Assembly (NCBI RefSeq): GCF_900108335.1
Contig: NZ_FNVT01000013.1
Location: 124,001 to 188,000 of the forward strand
DNA from: Nonomuraea solani
GTDB lineage: Bacteria; Actinomycetota; Actinomycetes; Streptosporangiales; Streptosporangiaceae
Reading direction: 5' to 3'
DNA length: 64,000 nucleotides
Made by a program: the position numbers and the translations under genes. This document shows positions 1-8,372 of this stretch, piece after piece (the first letter of the stretch is position 1; every line of letters begins with the position of its first letter). Under the pieces are notes generated by a model that worked only from the letters and a program-made list of their open reading frames with translations, was not told the origin of the DNA and ran no database searches.

Positions 1-12
1 CCCGGCGGGCAT
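1..12 (-). CDS. start of the next gene of the importer operon (probable ABC permease), cut by window edge
   Basis: Only four codons (M-P-A-G) are visible. The ATG shares its A with the TGA stop of the ABC ATPase, and a GAGGAG ribosome site lies inside the end of the ATPase gene, so the two are translationally coupled. BMP-type importers normally carry two permease genes after the ATPase, so a permease is inferred from position only; no permease sequence can be seen here. Confidence 0.45.
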
Positions 13-1619
13 CACGTCTCCTCAGTACCGGCGATGGCGCCGGTCATGTAGCCGCCCAGCCGCTCGGGCGTGATGTCGGAAGGGTCGAGCGCGGCGACGA
101 GCCGCCCCCGGTAGATGACCTGGATGGAGTCGGACAGGCCGATCAGCTCGTCGAGGTCGGCGGAGATGAGCAGCACGGCGAGGCCGGCCGCTCTGGCGTT
201 GCGCAGGTGGTCCCAGATGGCGGCCTGGGCGCCGACGTCGACGCCGCGGGTCGGGTGGGCGGCGATGAGGAACGCGGGCTCGCCGCTCATCTCACGGCCC
301 ACGATGAGCTTCTGCTGGTTGCCGCCGGACAGGGCCAGCGCCAGCGTGTCCACACCGGGGGTACGGACGTCGTAGTCCTTGATTATGCGCGCGGTGTCGG
401 CCTTCGACGCCCGCCGGTCGACCCAGACGCCCTTGCGCGCGGGCTTCCTGGTCTGGTGGCCGAGCACCCGGTTCTCCCACAGCGACGCCTCCAGGAGCAG
501 GCCCTGGCGGTGGCGGTCCTCGGGGATGTAGCCGATGCCGGACTCCCTGCGCTTGAGCGTCGACCAGGTGGTGATGTCCTGGCCGGTCAGCTCGATGGTG
601 CCGTGCGCGGGGCGGATGCCCATGATGGCTTCGATCAGCTCGGACTGGCCGTTGCCCTCGACGCCGGCGATGCCGAGGATCTCGCCCTTGCGGATCTCGA
701 ACGACACGTCGTCGAGGAGCAGGCGGCCGCCCTCTTGGCGGAGTTTGTCGGCGTACACGCTGACCGAGGTGCCCTTGGGGACGGGGCGGTGGGCGCCGGC
801 CTCCATGGTGAGCTCGGAGACCTTCAGCGCCACGGTGTCGGTCACCGTGGACTCGCGGGTCTCCGGGGTGGGCAGTTCGCTGCCGACCATCAGCTCGGCG
901 AGCTGCCGCGCGGTGACCTCGCCGGGGTCCACGCTGGCGACCGTGGTGCCGCGCCGGATCACGGTGATCGCGTCAGCGATGTCGAGCACCTCGTCGAGCT
1001 TGTGCGAGATGAAGATGACGGTCAGGCCCTCGGCCTTGAGCTCGCGCAGGTTCTGGAAGAGCTCCTCGACCTCCTGCGGCACGAGTACGGCCGTCGGCTC
1101 GTCGAGGATGAGGATGCGGGCGCCGCGGTAGAGGACCTTGAGGATCTCCACGCGCTGGCGGTCACCGACGCCGAGGTCCTCGACCAGCCGGTCGGGGTCG
1201 ACGCGCAGGCCGTGGGCGGTGGCCAGTTCGGTGATGCGCCTGCGGGCGGCGGCCACGTCGAGCCGGCCGGCCTTCGTGGGCTCGGCGCCGAGAACGATGT
1301 TCTCCAGCACCGTGAAGTTGTCGGCGAGCATGAAGTGCTGGTGCACCATGCCGATTCCGACCTCGATGGCGTCGCTCGGCGTACGGAAGCTGACCTCCGC
1401 GCCGTTGACCCTGATCGTCCCCTCGTCCGGCTTCTGCATGCCGTACAGGATCTTCATCAGCGTCGACTTGCCCGCGCCGTTCTCCCCGACGATGGCGTGC
1501 ACCGTGCCGGGCTGGACGGTGATGCGGATGTCGTGGTTCGCGACGACACCGGGGAAACGCTTAGTGATGCCCTCCAGCTCTACGGCGGGTTTCACCGTGG
1601 CCAGGGTGTCAGCACTCAT
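12..1619 (-). CDS. ABC transporter ATP-binding protein, BMP-type nucleoside/sugar importer
   Basis: Duplicated ATPase of about 535 residues that would energise import of nucleosides or simple sugars from the cytoplasmic face. The first domain has a full Walker A (GENGAGKS, residues 45-52) and Walker B (ILILDEPTA). The second has the usual degenerate P-loop (GVEGNGQSE), a clear LSGGNQQK signature and AAHPTRGVDVG, a pattern seen in NupA/YufO-type and ribose-type proteins. I start at the ATG at 1619 because GGAGAGG lies just upstream; an in-frame start 27 bases earlier has none. It follows the BMP lipoprotein gene and overlaps the next gene by one base, so it is the middle of an importer operon. 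The family is clear; the substrate is not. Confidence 0.9.
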   Translation of the reverse strand: MSADTLATVKPAVELEGITKRFPGVVANHDIRITVQPGTVHAIVGENGAGKSTLMKILYGMQKPDEGTIRVNGAEVSFRTPSDAIEVGIGMVHQHFMLADNFTVLENIVLGAEPTKAGRLDVAAARRRITELATAHGLRVDPDRLVEDLGVGDRQRVEILKVLYRGARILILDEPTAVLVPQEVEELFQNLRELKAEGLTVIFISHKLDEVLDIADAITVIRRGTTVASVDPGEVTARQLAELMVGSELPTPETRESTVTDTVALKVSELTMEAGAHRPVPKGTSVSVYADKLRQEGGRLLLDDVSFEIRKGEILGIAGVEGNGQSELIEAIMGIRPAHGTIELTGQDITTWSTLKRRESGIGYIPEDRHRQGLLLEASLWENRVLGHQTRKPARKGVWVDRRASKADTARIIKDYDVRTPGVDTLALALSGGNQQKLIVGREMSGEPAFLIAAHPTRGVDVGAQAAIWDHLRNARAAGLAVLLISADLDELIGLSDSIQVIYRGRLVAALDPSDITPERLGGYMTGAIAGTEET

Positions 1620-1654
1620 TTCGCCTCTCCTAGACAGGGGCGGCATAGACAGAA

Positions 1655-1680
1655 GGCCCGAAGTTTTCGGACTCCGGGCC
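1655..1680 (-). terminator. hairpin between the BMP lipoprotein and ATPase genes (attenuator-like)
   Basis: GGCCCG (1655-1660) pairs with CGGGCC (1675-1680), with an alternative inner stem CCGAA/TTCGG. It sits in the 84-base gap between the binding-protein and ATPase genes. A partial terminator here would fit the usual excess of binding protein over transporter. There is no long T-run, so it may only protect the upstream message. Confidence 0.35.
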
Positions 1681-1703
1681 CTCAGGTGTCACTCCTACCC
1701 CGA

Positions 1704-2771
1704 TTACGGCTTGGCCGGAACCGTGATCTTGCCGTCGACGATGTCCTTCTTGGCAGCGTCGAGCTTGTCCTTGATGTCGTCGATTTCGCCACCGGTGGTG
1801 GACAGGCCCACGCCGTCGACCTTCAGGTCGTACGTGACGTTGCTGCCGCCCTTGGCGCCACCCTGGAAGGACTTGATGAACTCGAACACGCCGACGTCGA
1901 CGCGCTTGAGCATCGAGGTCATGATGACCGACTGCAGGTCGGTCTCCTTGACCGTCTGCCGCTGGTCGGAGTCGACGCCGATGGCCTTCTTCTTGGCCGC
2001 GGCGGCCGCCTGGAACACGCCGAGACCGGAGTCGCCGGAGGCGTGGTAGACGATGTCCGCGCCGTCCTGGTACATCTTCTCGGCCGCGACCTTGCCCTTG
2101 TCGGGGGCCTTGAAGCCGGAGAAGTCACCGTCGGGCGTGAGGTACTTGATGTCGATCTTGGCGTCCGCCTTGACCGACTTCACGCCGGCCACGAAGCCCG
2201 CCTCGAACTTCTTGATCAGGTCGCTCTCGACACCGCCGACGAAGCCGAGGTGGCCGCTCTCCGACTTGGTCGCCGCGGCGACGCCCGCCAGGTAGGAGCC
2301 CTGCTCCTCGGCGAACAGCAGGCCGGTCACGTTGGGCGCGTTGGAGGCGGAGTCGACGACCGCGAACTGGATCTCCGGGTATTCGGTGGCCGCCTTCTTG
2401 ATGTCCTCGGCGTAGGCGAAGCCGACCCCGATGATCGGGTTGTAGCCCGCGTCCGCGAGCTGACGCAGCAGATCGCCGCGGTTGGAGCCGTCAGCGGACG
2501 GGCTCAGCTCCTTGATATCCGCCTGGAGGTCCGTCTTGGCCTTCTCCAGGCCGGTGTACGCGGCGTCGTTGAACGACTTGTCGCCACGACCGCCGACGTC
2601 GAACGCGAGCCCCACCTTGAGCGCGCTCTTCGGAGCCTCGCTGCTCGCGCCGCCGGTCGGCGCCTCACTGGCCGTGGTTCCCCCGCCGTCGCCGCCACAG
2701 GCGGCCGCTGCCATGAGCATGACGCCGGCCACGGGGCCGATCGCCAGCCTGTTGAATCGCTTGCCGAGCAA
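1704..2771 (-). CDS. BMP family ABC transporter substrate-binding lipoprotein
   Basis: Extracytoplasmic binding protein of about 355 residues for the adjacent nucleoside-type importer. After a short basic N-terminus and hydrophobic stretch there is a lipobox (AAAAC, Cys25) followed by a Gly/Thr/Ser-rich linker. The mature part shows PnrA/BMP-family patterns (GLAFDVGGRGDKSFND; GVGFAYAEDIKK; NVTGLLFAEEQGSYLAG; VYHASGDSGLGVFQAA). I prefer the TTG start at 2771, which has GGAAGGGAG about five bases upstream and puts the lipobox at a normal distance; longer in-frame starts would give an implausible leader. First gene of the operon. The family suggests purine or pyrimidine nucleosides; the ligand is not shown. 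Confidence 0.9.
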   Translation of the reverse strand: MLGKRFNRLAIGPVAGVMLMAAAACGGDGGGTTASEAPTGGASSEAPKSALKVGLAFDVGGRGDKSFNDAAYTGLEKAKTDLQADIKELSPSADGSNRGDLLRQLADAGYNPIIGVGFAYAEDIKKAATEYPEIQFAVVDSASNAPNVTGLLFAEEQGSYLAGVAAATKSESGHLGFVGGVESDLIKKFEAGFVAGVKSVKADAKIDIKYLTPDGDFSGFKAPDKGKVAAEKMYQDGADIVYHASGDSGLGVFQAAAAAKKKAIGVDSDQRQTVKETDLQSVIMTSMLKRVDVGVFEFIKSFQGGAKGGSNVTYDLKVDGVGLSTTGGEIDDIKDKLDAAKKDIVDGKITVPAKP

Positions 2772-3063
2772 GGCGACTCCCTTCCATGTCCCCGCCGTAG
2801 TCGAGAACTTCAACGCAGGCGTGAAGAACGTACGGCACCTGCACGGAAGATAGTTGCTTGACCAGGGCGAACCAAACCGGCGCACAGGGTCGCAACCGCT
2901 CCGTTATCGACATCAGTCGCGTCTGTGACCTGAATCGCGATTCAGGCACTTCGGACGCTCGGGGAAAGTTTTGCCCAACTTTGGGCCTCGATCGCCTCTT
3001 GCCCTGGAGCCGATCGTGGCAGAGATTCCCACCGACGGAGGAAATTTCGTATCGGAGTCCCGT

Positions 3064-4944
3064 ATGCGCCCTTGGAAGACCCTCACCGTACCTCTGACCG
3101 CGTTACTCGTCGCGACGCTGGCCGGCACCGTGCCCGCGTCCGCCGACACGCCGGCCATCAAGGTCGAGAACAACGCCACCCAGCCCGTCTTCTCCCGCGC
3201 GGACGCCATCCAGCAGACGGTGTTCGTCGAGGTCGCGGGGACGGACAGCGACAACGACGGCAAGCCTGACCGGGTCGCCGTGGACATCCTGCGGCCCAAG
3301 GAGACCGACCAGGGCCTGAAGGTCCCGGTCATCATGGAGGCGAGCCCGTACTACGCGGGCGGCAACGACGTGTCCAACCACCCCGTGGACGTCGACGAGA
3401 ACGGCAACCCGCTGCCCGCGCTCAAGTCGGCGGCGAACAAGCTGGCCGCCGAGCCCTTCGACGGCTACTACGACAACTACTTCGTGCCCCGCGGCTACGC
3501 CATCGCGCTGGTCGAGAACCTGGGCAGCGGCCGGGCCACCGGCTGCCCGACCTCCGGCGACCGCAACGAGACGGCCGGCCCGAAGGCCGCGATCGACTGG
3601 CTGAACGGCCGCGCCAAGGGCTTCGACGCCGCGGGCAACGCGGTCCAGGCGACCTGGTCGACGGGCAAGGTCGGCATGATCGGCGTCTCGTACAACGGCA
3701 CCCTGCCCAACGCGGTCGCCGCCACGGGCGTCAAGGGCCTGGAGACGATCGTGCCGATCGCCGCGATCTCCAGCTGGTACGACTACTACCGCGCCAATGG
3801 CGGCGTCCTGGCCCCCGGCGGCTTCCAGGGCGAGGACCTGGACGTGCTCGCCAAATACGTGCTGACCAGGGAGAACGGCCAGGAGGTCTGCGGCGCCCTG
3901 ATGGATCGGCTCACGGCCACACAGGACCGGATCACCGGCGACTACAGCCGCCTCTGGGACGACCGCAACTACCTCAACGACGTGAACAAGGTCAGGGCCA
4001 GTGTCTTCGTGGTGCACGGCCTCAACGACTGGAACGTCAAGACCAAGCAGTTCGCCCAGTGGTGGTACGCGCTGGCCAAGCGCCAGGTGCCGCGCAAGAT
4101 CTGGCTGCACCAGGGCACCCACATGAACCCCTTCAACCTGCGCACGGTCGAGTGGCTGCGCCAGTTGCACGGCTGGTTCGACTACTGGCTTTACCGCATC
4201 GACTCGGGCATCATGCGCGAGCCGCAGGCTGACGTGGAGATCGGGGCCGGCCAGTGGGCCCAGCACGCCTCGTGGCCGCTGCCGGGAACCGCGACCGTGC
4301 CCGTGTATCCGGGGTCTGGCTCGAAGCTCAATCTGTTCCCGCGCGCGCACTCGCCCAGGGAGACCTTCGTCGACCAGAAGGTCAGGACGGCCGAGCAGCT
4401 CGTGGAGGCGGCGGGGGCCGATCCGAACCGGCTGGCGTACACGACCGGGGCGCTGCCCGCCGACGTACGGATCTCGGGGACGCCGACGATCTCGGTGCGG
4501 GCCTCGCTGAAGGACGGCGCGTCGCCGTACCTGACGGCGCTGCTGGTGGACTACGGAGAGGACGTGCGCCCGAACGGCACGCTGCTGTCCACCGGCCAGA
4601 CCTACTGCTACGGCCAGGGCATCCCGGGTGACACGGGCTGCACGACGCTCAGGACGCTCGGCACGGCCGGCACCCCGTACAAGATCGTCACCAGGGGCTG
4701 GCTGGACGTCCGCAACCGGCACCGGCCGGACCGGACCGAGCCGCTGCGGCCGGGCCGGGAATATACCTTCAACTGGGACTTCCAGCCGACGGACTACCTG
4801 TTCAAGAAGGGTCACCGGCTGGGCCTGGTGATCATTTCGACCGACTATGACTACACGCTGCGCTACCCGCCCGGCACGAAGATCACGGTCGCGCCCGGGC
4901 AGTCGGCGCTGCGACTGCCCGTGGTGTTCGGCAGGTTGCTTTAG
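3064..4944 (+). CDS. secreted CocE/NonD-family hydrolase (Xaa-Pro dipeptidyl-peptidase-like)
   Basis: Secreted serine hydrolase of 626 residues. A Sec-type signal peptide (MRPWKTLTVP... ending near ASA-DT) precedes an alpha/beta-hydrolase domain with the nucleophile motif GVSYNG (Ser209), acid HGLNDWN (Asp322) and HQGTHMNP (His353), in the Ser-Asp-His order of S15 peptidases and cocaine esterase. The C-terminal part matches the jelly-roll domain of PepX/CocE. The ATG at 3064 is chosen because GGAG lies six bases upstream and it opens directly into a signal peptide. Likely roles are cleavage of Xaa-Pro dipeptides from extracellular peptides or ester hydrolysis; these cannot be told apart by sequence. 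It converges with the amidohydrolase gene downstream. Confidence 0.85.
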   Translation: MRPWKTLTVPLTALLVATLAGTVPASADTPAIKVENNATQPVFSRADAIQQTVFVEVAGTDSDNDGKPDRVAVDILRPKETDQGLKVPVIMEASPYYAGGNDVSNHPVDVDENGNPLPALKSAANKLAAEPFDGYYDNYFVPRGYAIALVENLGSGRATGCPTSGDRNETAGPKAAIDWLNGRAKGFDAAGNAVQATWSTGKVGMIGVSYNGTLPNAVAATGVKGLETIVPIAAISSWYDYYRANGGVLAPGGFQGEDLDVLAKYVLTRENGQEVCGALMDRLTATQDRITGDYSRLWDDRNYLNDVNKVRASVFVVHGLNDWNVKTKQFAQWWYALAKRQVPRKIWLHQGTHMNPFNLRTVEWLRQLHGWFDYWLYRIDSGIMREPQADVEIGAGQWAQHASWPLPGTATVPVYPGSGSKLNLFPRAHSPRETFVDQKVRTAEQLVEAAGADPNRLAYTTGALPADVRISGTPTISVRASLKDGASPYLTALLVDYGEDVRPNGTLLSTGQTYCYGQGIPGDTGCTTLRTLGTAGTPYKIVTRGWLDVRNRHRPDRTEPLRPGREYTFNWDFQPTDYLFKKGHRLGLVIISTDYDYTLRYPPGTKITVAPGQSALRLPVVFGRLL

Positions 4945-4953
4945 GGCTTTGGC

Positions 4954-4976
4954 GGCCCGCCCGTCAGGGGCGGGCC
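4954..4976. terminator. bidirectional terminator between convergent genes
   Basis: A perfect 9-bp stem, GGCCCGCCC (4954-4962) and GGGCGGGCC (4968-4976), with a 5-base loop fills the 33-base gap between the convergent CocE-like and amidohydrolase genes. No T-run, as is common in actinomycetes. Confidence 0.65.
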
Positions 4977-4977
4977 G

Positions 4978-6201
4978 TCACGCCATGGCGCTGGTGATCG
5001 AGTCGAGCGGGCCGACCTCCCACAGCGCGGTGAGCGCGGTGGTGGCCATGACCCGCACGCCCATCGAGATCGCCTTCTCGTCCACGTCGAACGTGCCCTG
5101 GTGGATGTCGTAGGTGAGACCGTCGGGCGAGCGCGTGCCCAGGCGGGCGAACGCGCCGGGGATCGACTCGAGGTACCAGGCGAAGTCTTCGCCGCCGAGC
5201 GACTGCTGGGTCGGGACGACCGCGCCCGCGCCCAGCGCGCGCTCGGTGGCCTCGGCCAGCATCTCGACGCTGACCTCGTCGTTGACCACCGGCGGCACGC
5301 CGCGGGTGTAGTCCATCGTGGCCTCGACGCCATAGGCGCCGGCCACCGACTCCAGCAGCGACTTGATCAGGTCGGGAGCGGCGTGCCAGGCGTTCTCGTC
5401 GAGGCAGCGCACCGTGCCCTCGGCCACGCCGTCGTCGGGAATGGCGTTGGCCGCCGAACCCGCCTGGACCTTGCCCCAGACGAGGCTGAGCGAGGAGCGC
5501 GGGTCGACGCGGCGCGACAGGGCGGCGGGCAGCTCGGTCAGGATCTTGGCCAGCGCGAAGACCAGGTCGGCCGTCAGGTGCGGGCGGGCGGTGTGACCAC
5601 CGGGACCCGAGACCCTGATGACCAGCTTGTCGCAGGCCGAGGTGATCGGGCCGGACCTGAGCCCGACCTGCCCGACGTCCACCCGCGGGTCGCAGTGGAG
5701 CCCGAAGATGCGGTCGACCCCGCTGATGCCGCCGTGGGCCATGACCTCCAGCGCGCCGCCCGGCAACTCCTCGGCGGGCTGGAAGATCAGCCGCACCCGG
5801 CCGGGCAGCAGGCCGGCCGCGGCCTGCTGGGCCAGGAAGAGCGAGGTGCCGAGCAGGACCGTGGTGTGCACGTCGTGCCCGCAGGCGTGGCAGGATCCGG
5901 CCACGGTCGAGCGGTAGGAGACGTCCTTCTCGTCCTGCAGGGGCAGCGCGTCGATGTCGGCGCGCAGCGCGACGGTCGGGCCGTCGCCGCTGCCCACGTC
6001 GCAGATCAGCCCCGTGCCCCTGGGGAGCACCGATGGGGTCAGCCCGGCGGCGGTGAGCCGCTCGGCGATCCGCTGTGTCGTGCGATATTCGGCGAAAGCG
6101 AGCTCAGGGTGCATGTGGAGGTCGCGGCGGAACGCCACGAGATCCTGCTCGATCTCCGCCAGGAACGCGTCGAGTTCCCCCCGAAGCTCACGTCCCCGCA
6201 T
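4978..6201 (-). CDS. M20-family amidohydrolase (metallo-amidase/aminoacylase type)
   Basis: Cytoplasmic metal-dependent amidohydrolase of 407 residues. Typical M20D features are FRRDLHMHPELAF near residue 29, the metal site CHACGHDVHTT near residue 100 and the general base in PAEELPGGA about 35 residues later, then a dimerisation domain and a C-terminal LGGEDFAWYLE. Family members hydrolyse N-acyl amino acids, hippurate or indole-acetyl conjugates; the substrate cannot be assigned. The gene stands alone, back to back with a 490-base spacer. Confidence 0.87.
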   Translation of the reverse strand: MRGRELRGELDAFLAEIEQDLVAFRRDLHMHPELAFAEYRTTQRIAERLTAAGLTPSVLPRGTGLICDVGSGDGPTVALRADIDALPLQDEKDVSYRSTVAGSCHACGHDVHTTVLLGTSLFLAQQAAAGLLPGRVRLIFQPAEELPGGALEVMAHGGISGVDRIFGLHCDPRVDVGQVGLRSGPITSACDKLVIRVSGPGGHTARPHLTADLVFALAKILTELPAALSRRVDPRSSLSLVWGKVQAGSAANAIPDDGVAEGTVRCLDENAWHAAPDLIKSLLESVAGAYGVEATMDYTRGVPPVVNDEVSVEMLAEATERALGAGAVVPTQQSLGGEDFAWYLESIPGAFARLGTRSPDGLTYDIHQGTFDVDEKAISMGVRVMATTALTALWEVGPLDSITSAMA

Positions 6202-6692
6202 ATGTCACCATCCCGTCCCATGCCGCGCCCCACAGATGCTGGCCATCGCGGCTCATGCGCTAAAAATTCTCCATCCCGCGGCGGCCACCCGGTTGTGCGG
6301 CCGCTCGGCGAATCAAAAGTCACACCCGTTGGTATTGGTGCGCGAGATCGTCAGCACGGGCATTGCGTTCATCGGTCGCGAGTGCCGCTGCATCCCGGGA
6401 GCACAGCGGTCGGCCGTGAGCCCGATGGCGATGCTTCGACTTTATCGCCTGCATGCGGCTTCGCGCCGACAGATACACCAAAAGTTGGCCGACGGCAGGC
6501 CCGTAACCGCAGGTCGTCACGTTCCGTACAGGTGCCGCTGATCCGGAAATAGTCACAAGGGATCATTAGATGGTGACCCGATGTCGCCACTTCCAAACGT
6601 GGTCGATGATTCCGAATCCTGTCACCTTCCGTCATGGTCATCACACTTCGGCGATGGCTGCTTTTGCATAGAATGCGTGTTTCACTCGCTGT
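6202..6692. other. non-coding spacer, no recognised element
   Basis: A 491-base divergent spacer between the amidohydrolase and the PGM1-like ligase. Open frames on both strands are short, out of register with actinomycete codon bias and match nothing I know. The right half is visibly less GC-rich than the genes. TAGAAT at 6669-6674 could be the -10 of the ligase promoter. I find no terminator, clear operator or RNA gene. Confidence 0.5.
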
Positions 6693-8084
6693 ATGATCAC
6701 TAATATCCCGTTCGGGGAGAAGAATGCTGGGTTGAGCATCTTCGAGCCGGGCGAGGGGACCCTGGTGGTCGTGCCCTCGCTCTCCCTTCCGCAGGATGAG
6801 CTACGCCGGATCACGGGAGCCAGGTCGTACGAGGAGCGCCTGCTGTTCCTCCTGCTCACGCTCCGCGAACCCGGGGTCAAGGTGGTCTACCTCTCCTCCG
6901 CCCCCATCGATCCCGACATCATCGAGTACTACTTCGCGTTCCTGCCCGACCCGGATGACGCCGCCAAGCGTCTCACGCTGATCAGCCTCGACGACCCCTG
7001 GTCGCAGCCGTTGACCAGGACGCTGCTCGCCCGCCCCGACGCGATCGAGCAGTTACGCTCGGCGATCGACGGTGACGCTTGGCTGGTGCCGTTCGTCCTG
7101 AGCGAGTTGGAGGAGGAGCTCGCCTCGTTACTCAACGTGCCCCTCTACGGTCCCGCGACGTCCCTTTCCTATTACGGCTCCAAGAGCGGCGGCAGGGAGG
7201 TGGGACATGAGGCCGGCGTGCCGATGGCGCGCGGCTTCTGCGACCTGCGCTCGGTGCTCGAAATCGAGGAGGCGATGGACGCCCTGCCCGGGCAGCGGGT
7301 GATCGTGAAGCTGAACGACGGATATTCCGGGCTCGGCAACGCGATCGTCACGAAGGCCGACAGGTCACTGACCAGCTTCTCGGCGGCGGGAGAGACCTGG
7401 GGCAGCTTCACCGCGAAGATCAGGGACCGGGGGGCCGTGGTTGAAGAGTTCATTGAGCATCGCCCGCTCTACTACCCGAGCGCGCTGGCTCAAATCACGC
7501 CCGGCGGCCACGCGGAGGTGCTCGCCACGCACGACCAGGTGCTGGGCGGCAACAACGGGCACGTCTACCAGGGCTGTACGTTCCCCGCGGCGCCCGAGTA
7601 CCGCGCCGAAGTGGGCGCCTCGGCCGCCCGGATCGCCCGGGTGCTGGCGGATCGGGGCGTGGTCGGGCTGTTCGGCATGGACTTCTTCGCGCTGAAGGCC
7701 GACGCCGGGTACGCGGCGCTGCTGTGCGAGATCAACCTGCGGATCGGGGGCACCACGCATCCGTTCGGCGCCGCCGTGCTGACGACCGGGGCCAGGTACG
7801 ATCCCGGCACCGGCCTCCTCATGTCCGGAAATCAGCCGAAGTTCTACACCGCGACCGACAACTGCGCTTCGGCATGCCTGCGCGGGCGTACGCCCGGTGA
7901 GGTGATGCGGACGGCCGACCGGCTCGGGATCGGTTTCAACGCGGAACGGCGTACCGGAAACGTCTTCCACCTGCTCGGGGCCGTCCCCGAGCACGGCAAG
8001 CTGGGCTTCACCACGATCGGCGACTCCCGCGAGGAGGCCGACGAGCTGCATGCCCTCACCCGGCGTCTCCTCTGCGGTCCTTGA
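6693..8084 (+). CDS. PGM1-like ATP-grasp peptide ligase
   Basis: A 463-residue ATP-grasp carboxylate-amine ligase. Residues about 200-225 carry the nucleotide-binding strand-loop (VIVKLNDGYSGLGNAIV). The metal-binding end of the fold reads LLCEINLRIGGTTHPF, followed by the C-terminal extension typical of proteins related to pheganomycin ligase PGM1 and BesA. Such enzymes form an amide between an amino acid, often non-proteinogenic, and a peptide or another amino acid using ATP. No precursor-peptide gene or other biosynthetic gene lies next to it. Leu121 (7053-7055) and Leu146 (7128-7130) are TTA codons, suggesting bldA-dependent expression. No good ribosome site precedes the ATG, so the message may be leaderless. 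The last 29 bases overlap the convergent small membrane-protein gene. Confidence 0.8.
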   Translation: MITNIPFGEKNAGLSIFEPGEGTLVVVPSLSLPQDELRRITGARSYEERLLFLLLTLREPGVKVVYLSSAPIDPDIIEYYFAFLPDPDDAAKRLTLISLDDPWSQPLTRTLLARPDAIEQLRSAIDGDAWLVPFVLSELEEELASLLNVPLYGPATSLSYYGSKSGGREVGHEAGVPMARGFCDLRSVLEIEEAMDALPGQRVIVKLNDGYSGLGNAIVTKADRSLTSFSAAGETWGSFTAKIRDRGAVVEEFIEHRPLYYPSALAQITPGGHAEVLATHDQVLGGNNGHVYQGCTFPAAPEYRAEVGASAARIARVLADRGVVGLFGMDFFALKADAGYAALLCEINLRIGGTTHPFGAAVLTTGARYDPGTGLLMSGNQPKFYTATDNCASACLRGRTPGEVMRTADRLGIGFNAERRTGNVFHLLGAVPEHGKLGFTTIGDSREEADELHALTRRLLCGP

Positions 8085-8289
8085 CCCGCCCGGCCCCGGC
8101 GGCCCGGAGGCCGCGCCAGCCGATGACCCCGAGCACGACGGCGAGGACGATGTTCACCGCGATCAGGATCCCGTGCACCACGTAGAAGCTGGTCGGATGG
8201 CCGTCGGCCAAGTTAAACCCGAGGTTCACCCACTCGAAAATCATGAATGCGCCCAGGATGATGAGGAATCCGGCGATCTTTCGTGACAC
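8056..8289 (-). CDS. small two-TM membrane protein, SCO4848 family
   Basis: A 77-residue protein with two hydrophobic segments (IAGFLIILGAFMIFEWVNLG and a second around VVHGILIAVNIVLAVVLGVI) and a basic C-terminus. The GTG at 8289 is used because GAGAGG lies six bases upstream and the product then starts V-S-R-K-I. It matches from memory the small membrane protein found between the D-Ala-D-Ala carboxypeptidase and YihY genes in Streptomyces, and the carboxypeptidase is indeed its divergent neighbour, 83 bases away. Function unknown; context hints at the cell envelope. Its 3' end overlaps the end of the ligase gene. Confidence 0.8.
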   Translation of the reverse strand: MSRKIAGFLIILGAFMIFEWVNLGFNLADGHPTSFYVVHGILIAVNIVLAVVLGVIGWRGLRAAGAGRVKDRRGDAG

Positions 8290-8372
8290 ATGTACCTCTC
8301 TAGCATCGAACGTCGATCTTCGGGGGATGTGTCGCCACATGTGCATGTACACGGAGCTACGCTGAGACCGCC

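Noticed and set aside
207..2861. 884-codon open frame on the plus strand opposite the BMP lipoprotein and ATPase genes
   Set aside because: Low-complexity Gly/Ala/Val/Asp/Leu product with no family features; it is the antisense image of two certain genes in GC-rich DNA.
3103..4815. 570-codon minus-strand frame opposite the CocE-like hydrolase
   Set aside because: Antisense of a gene with an intact catalytic triad and signal peptide; no domain recognisable.
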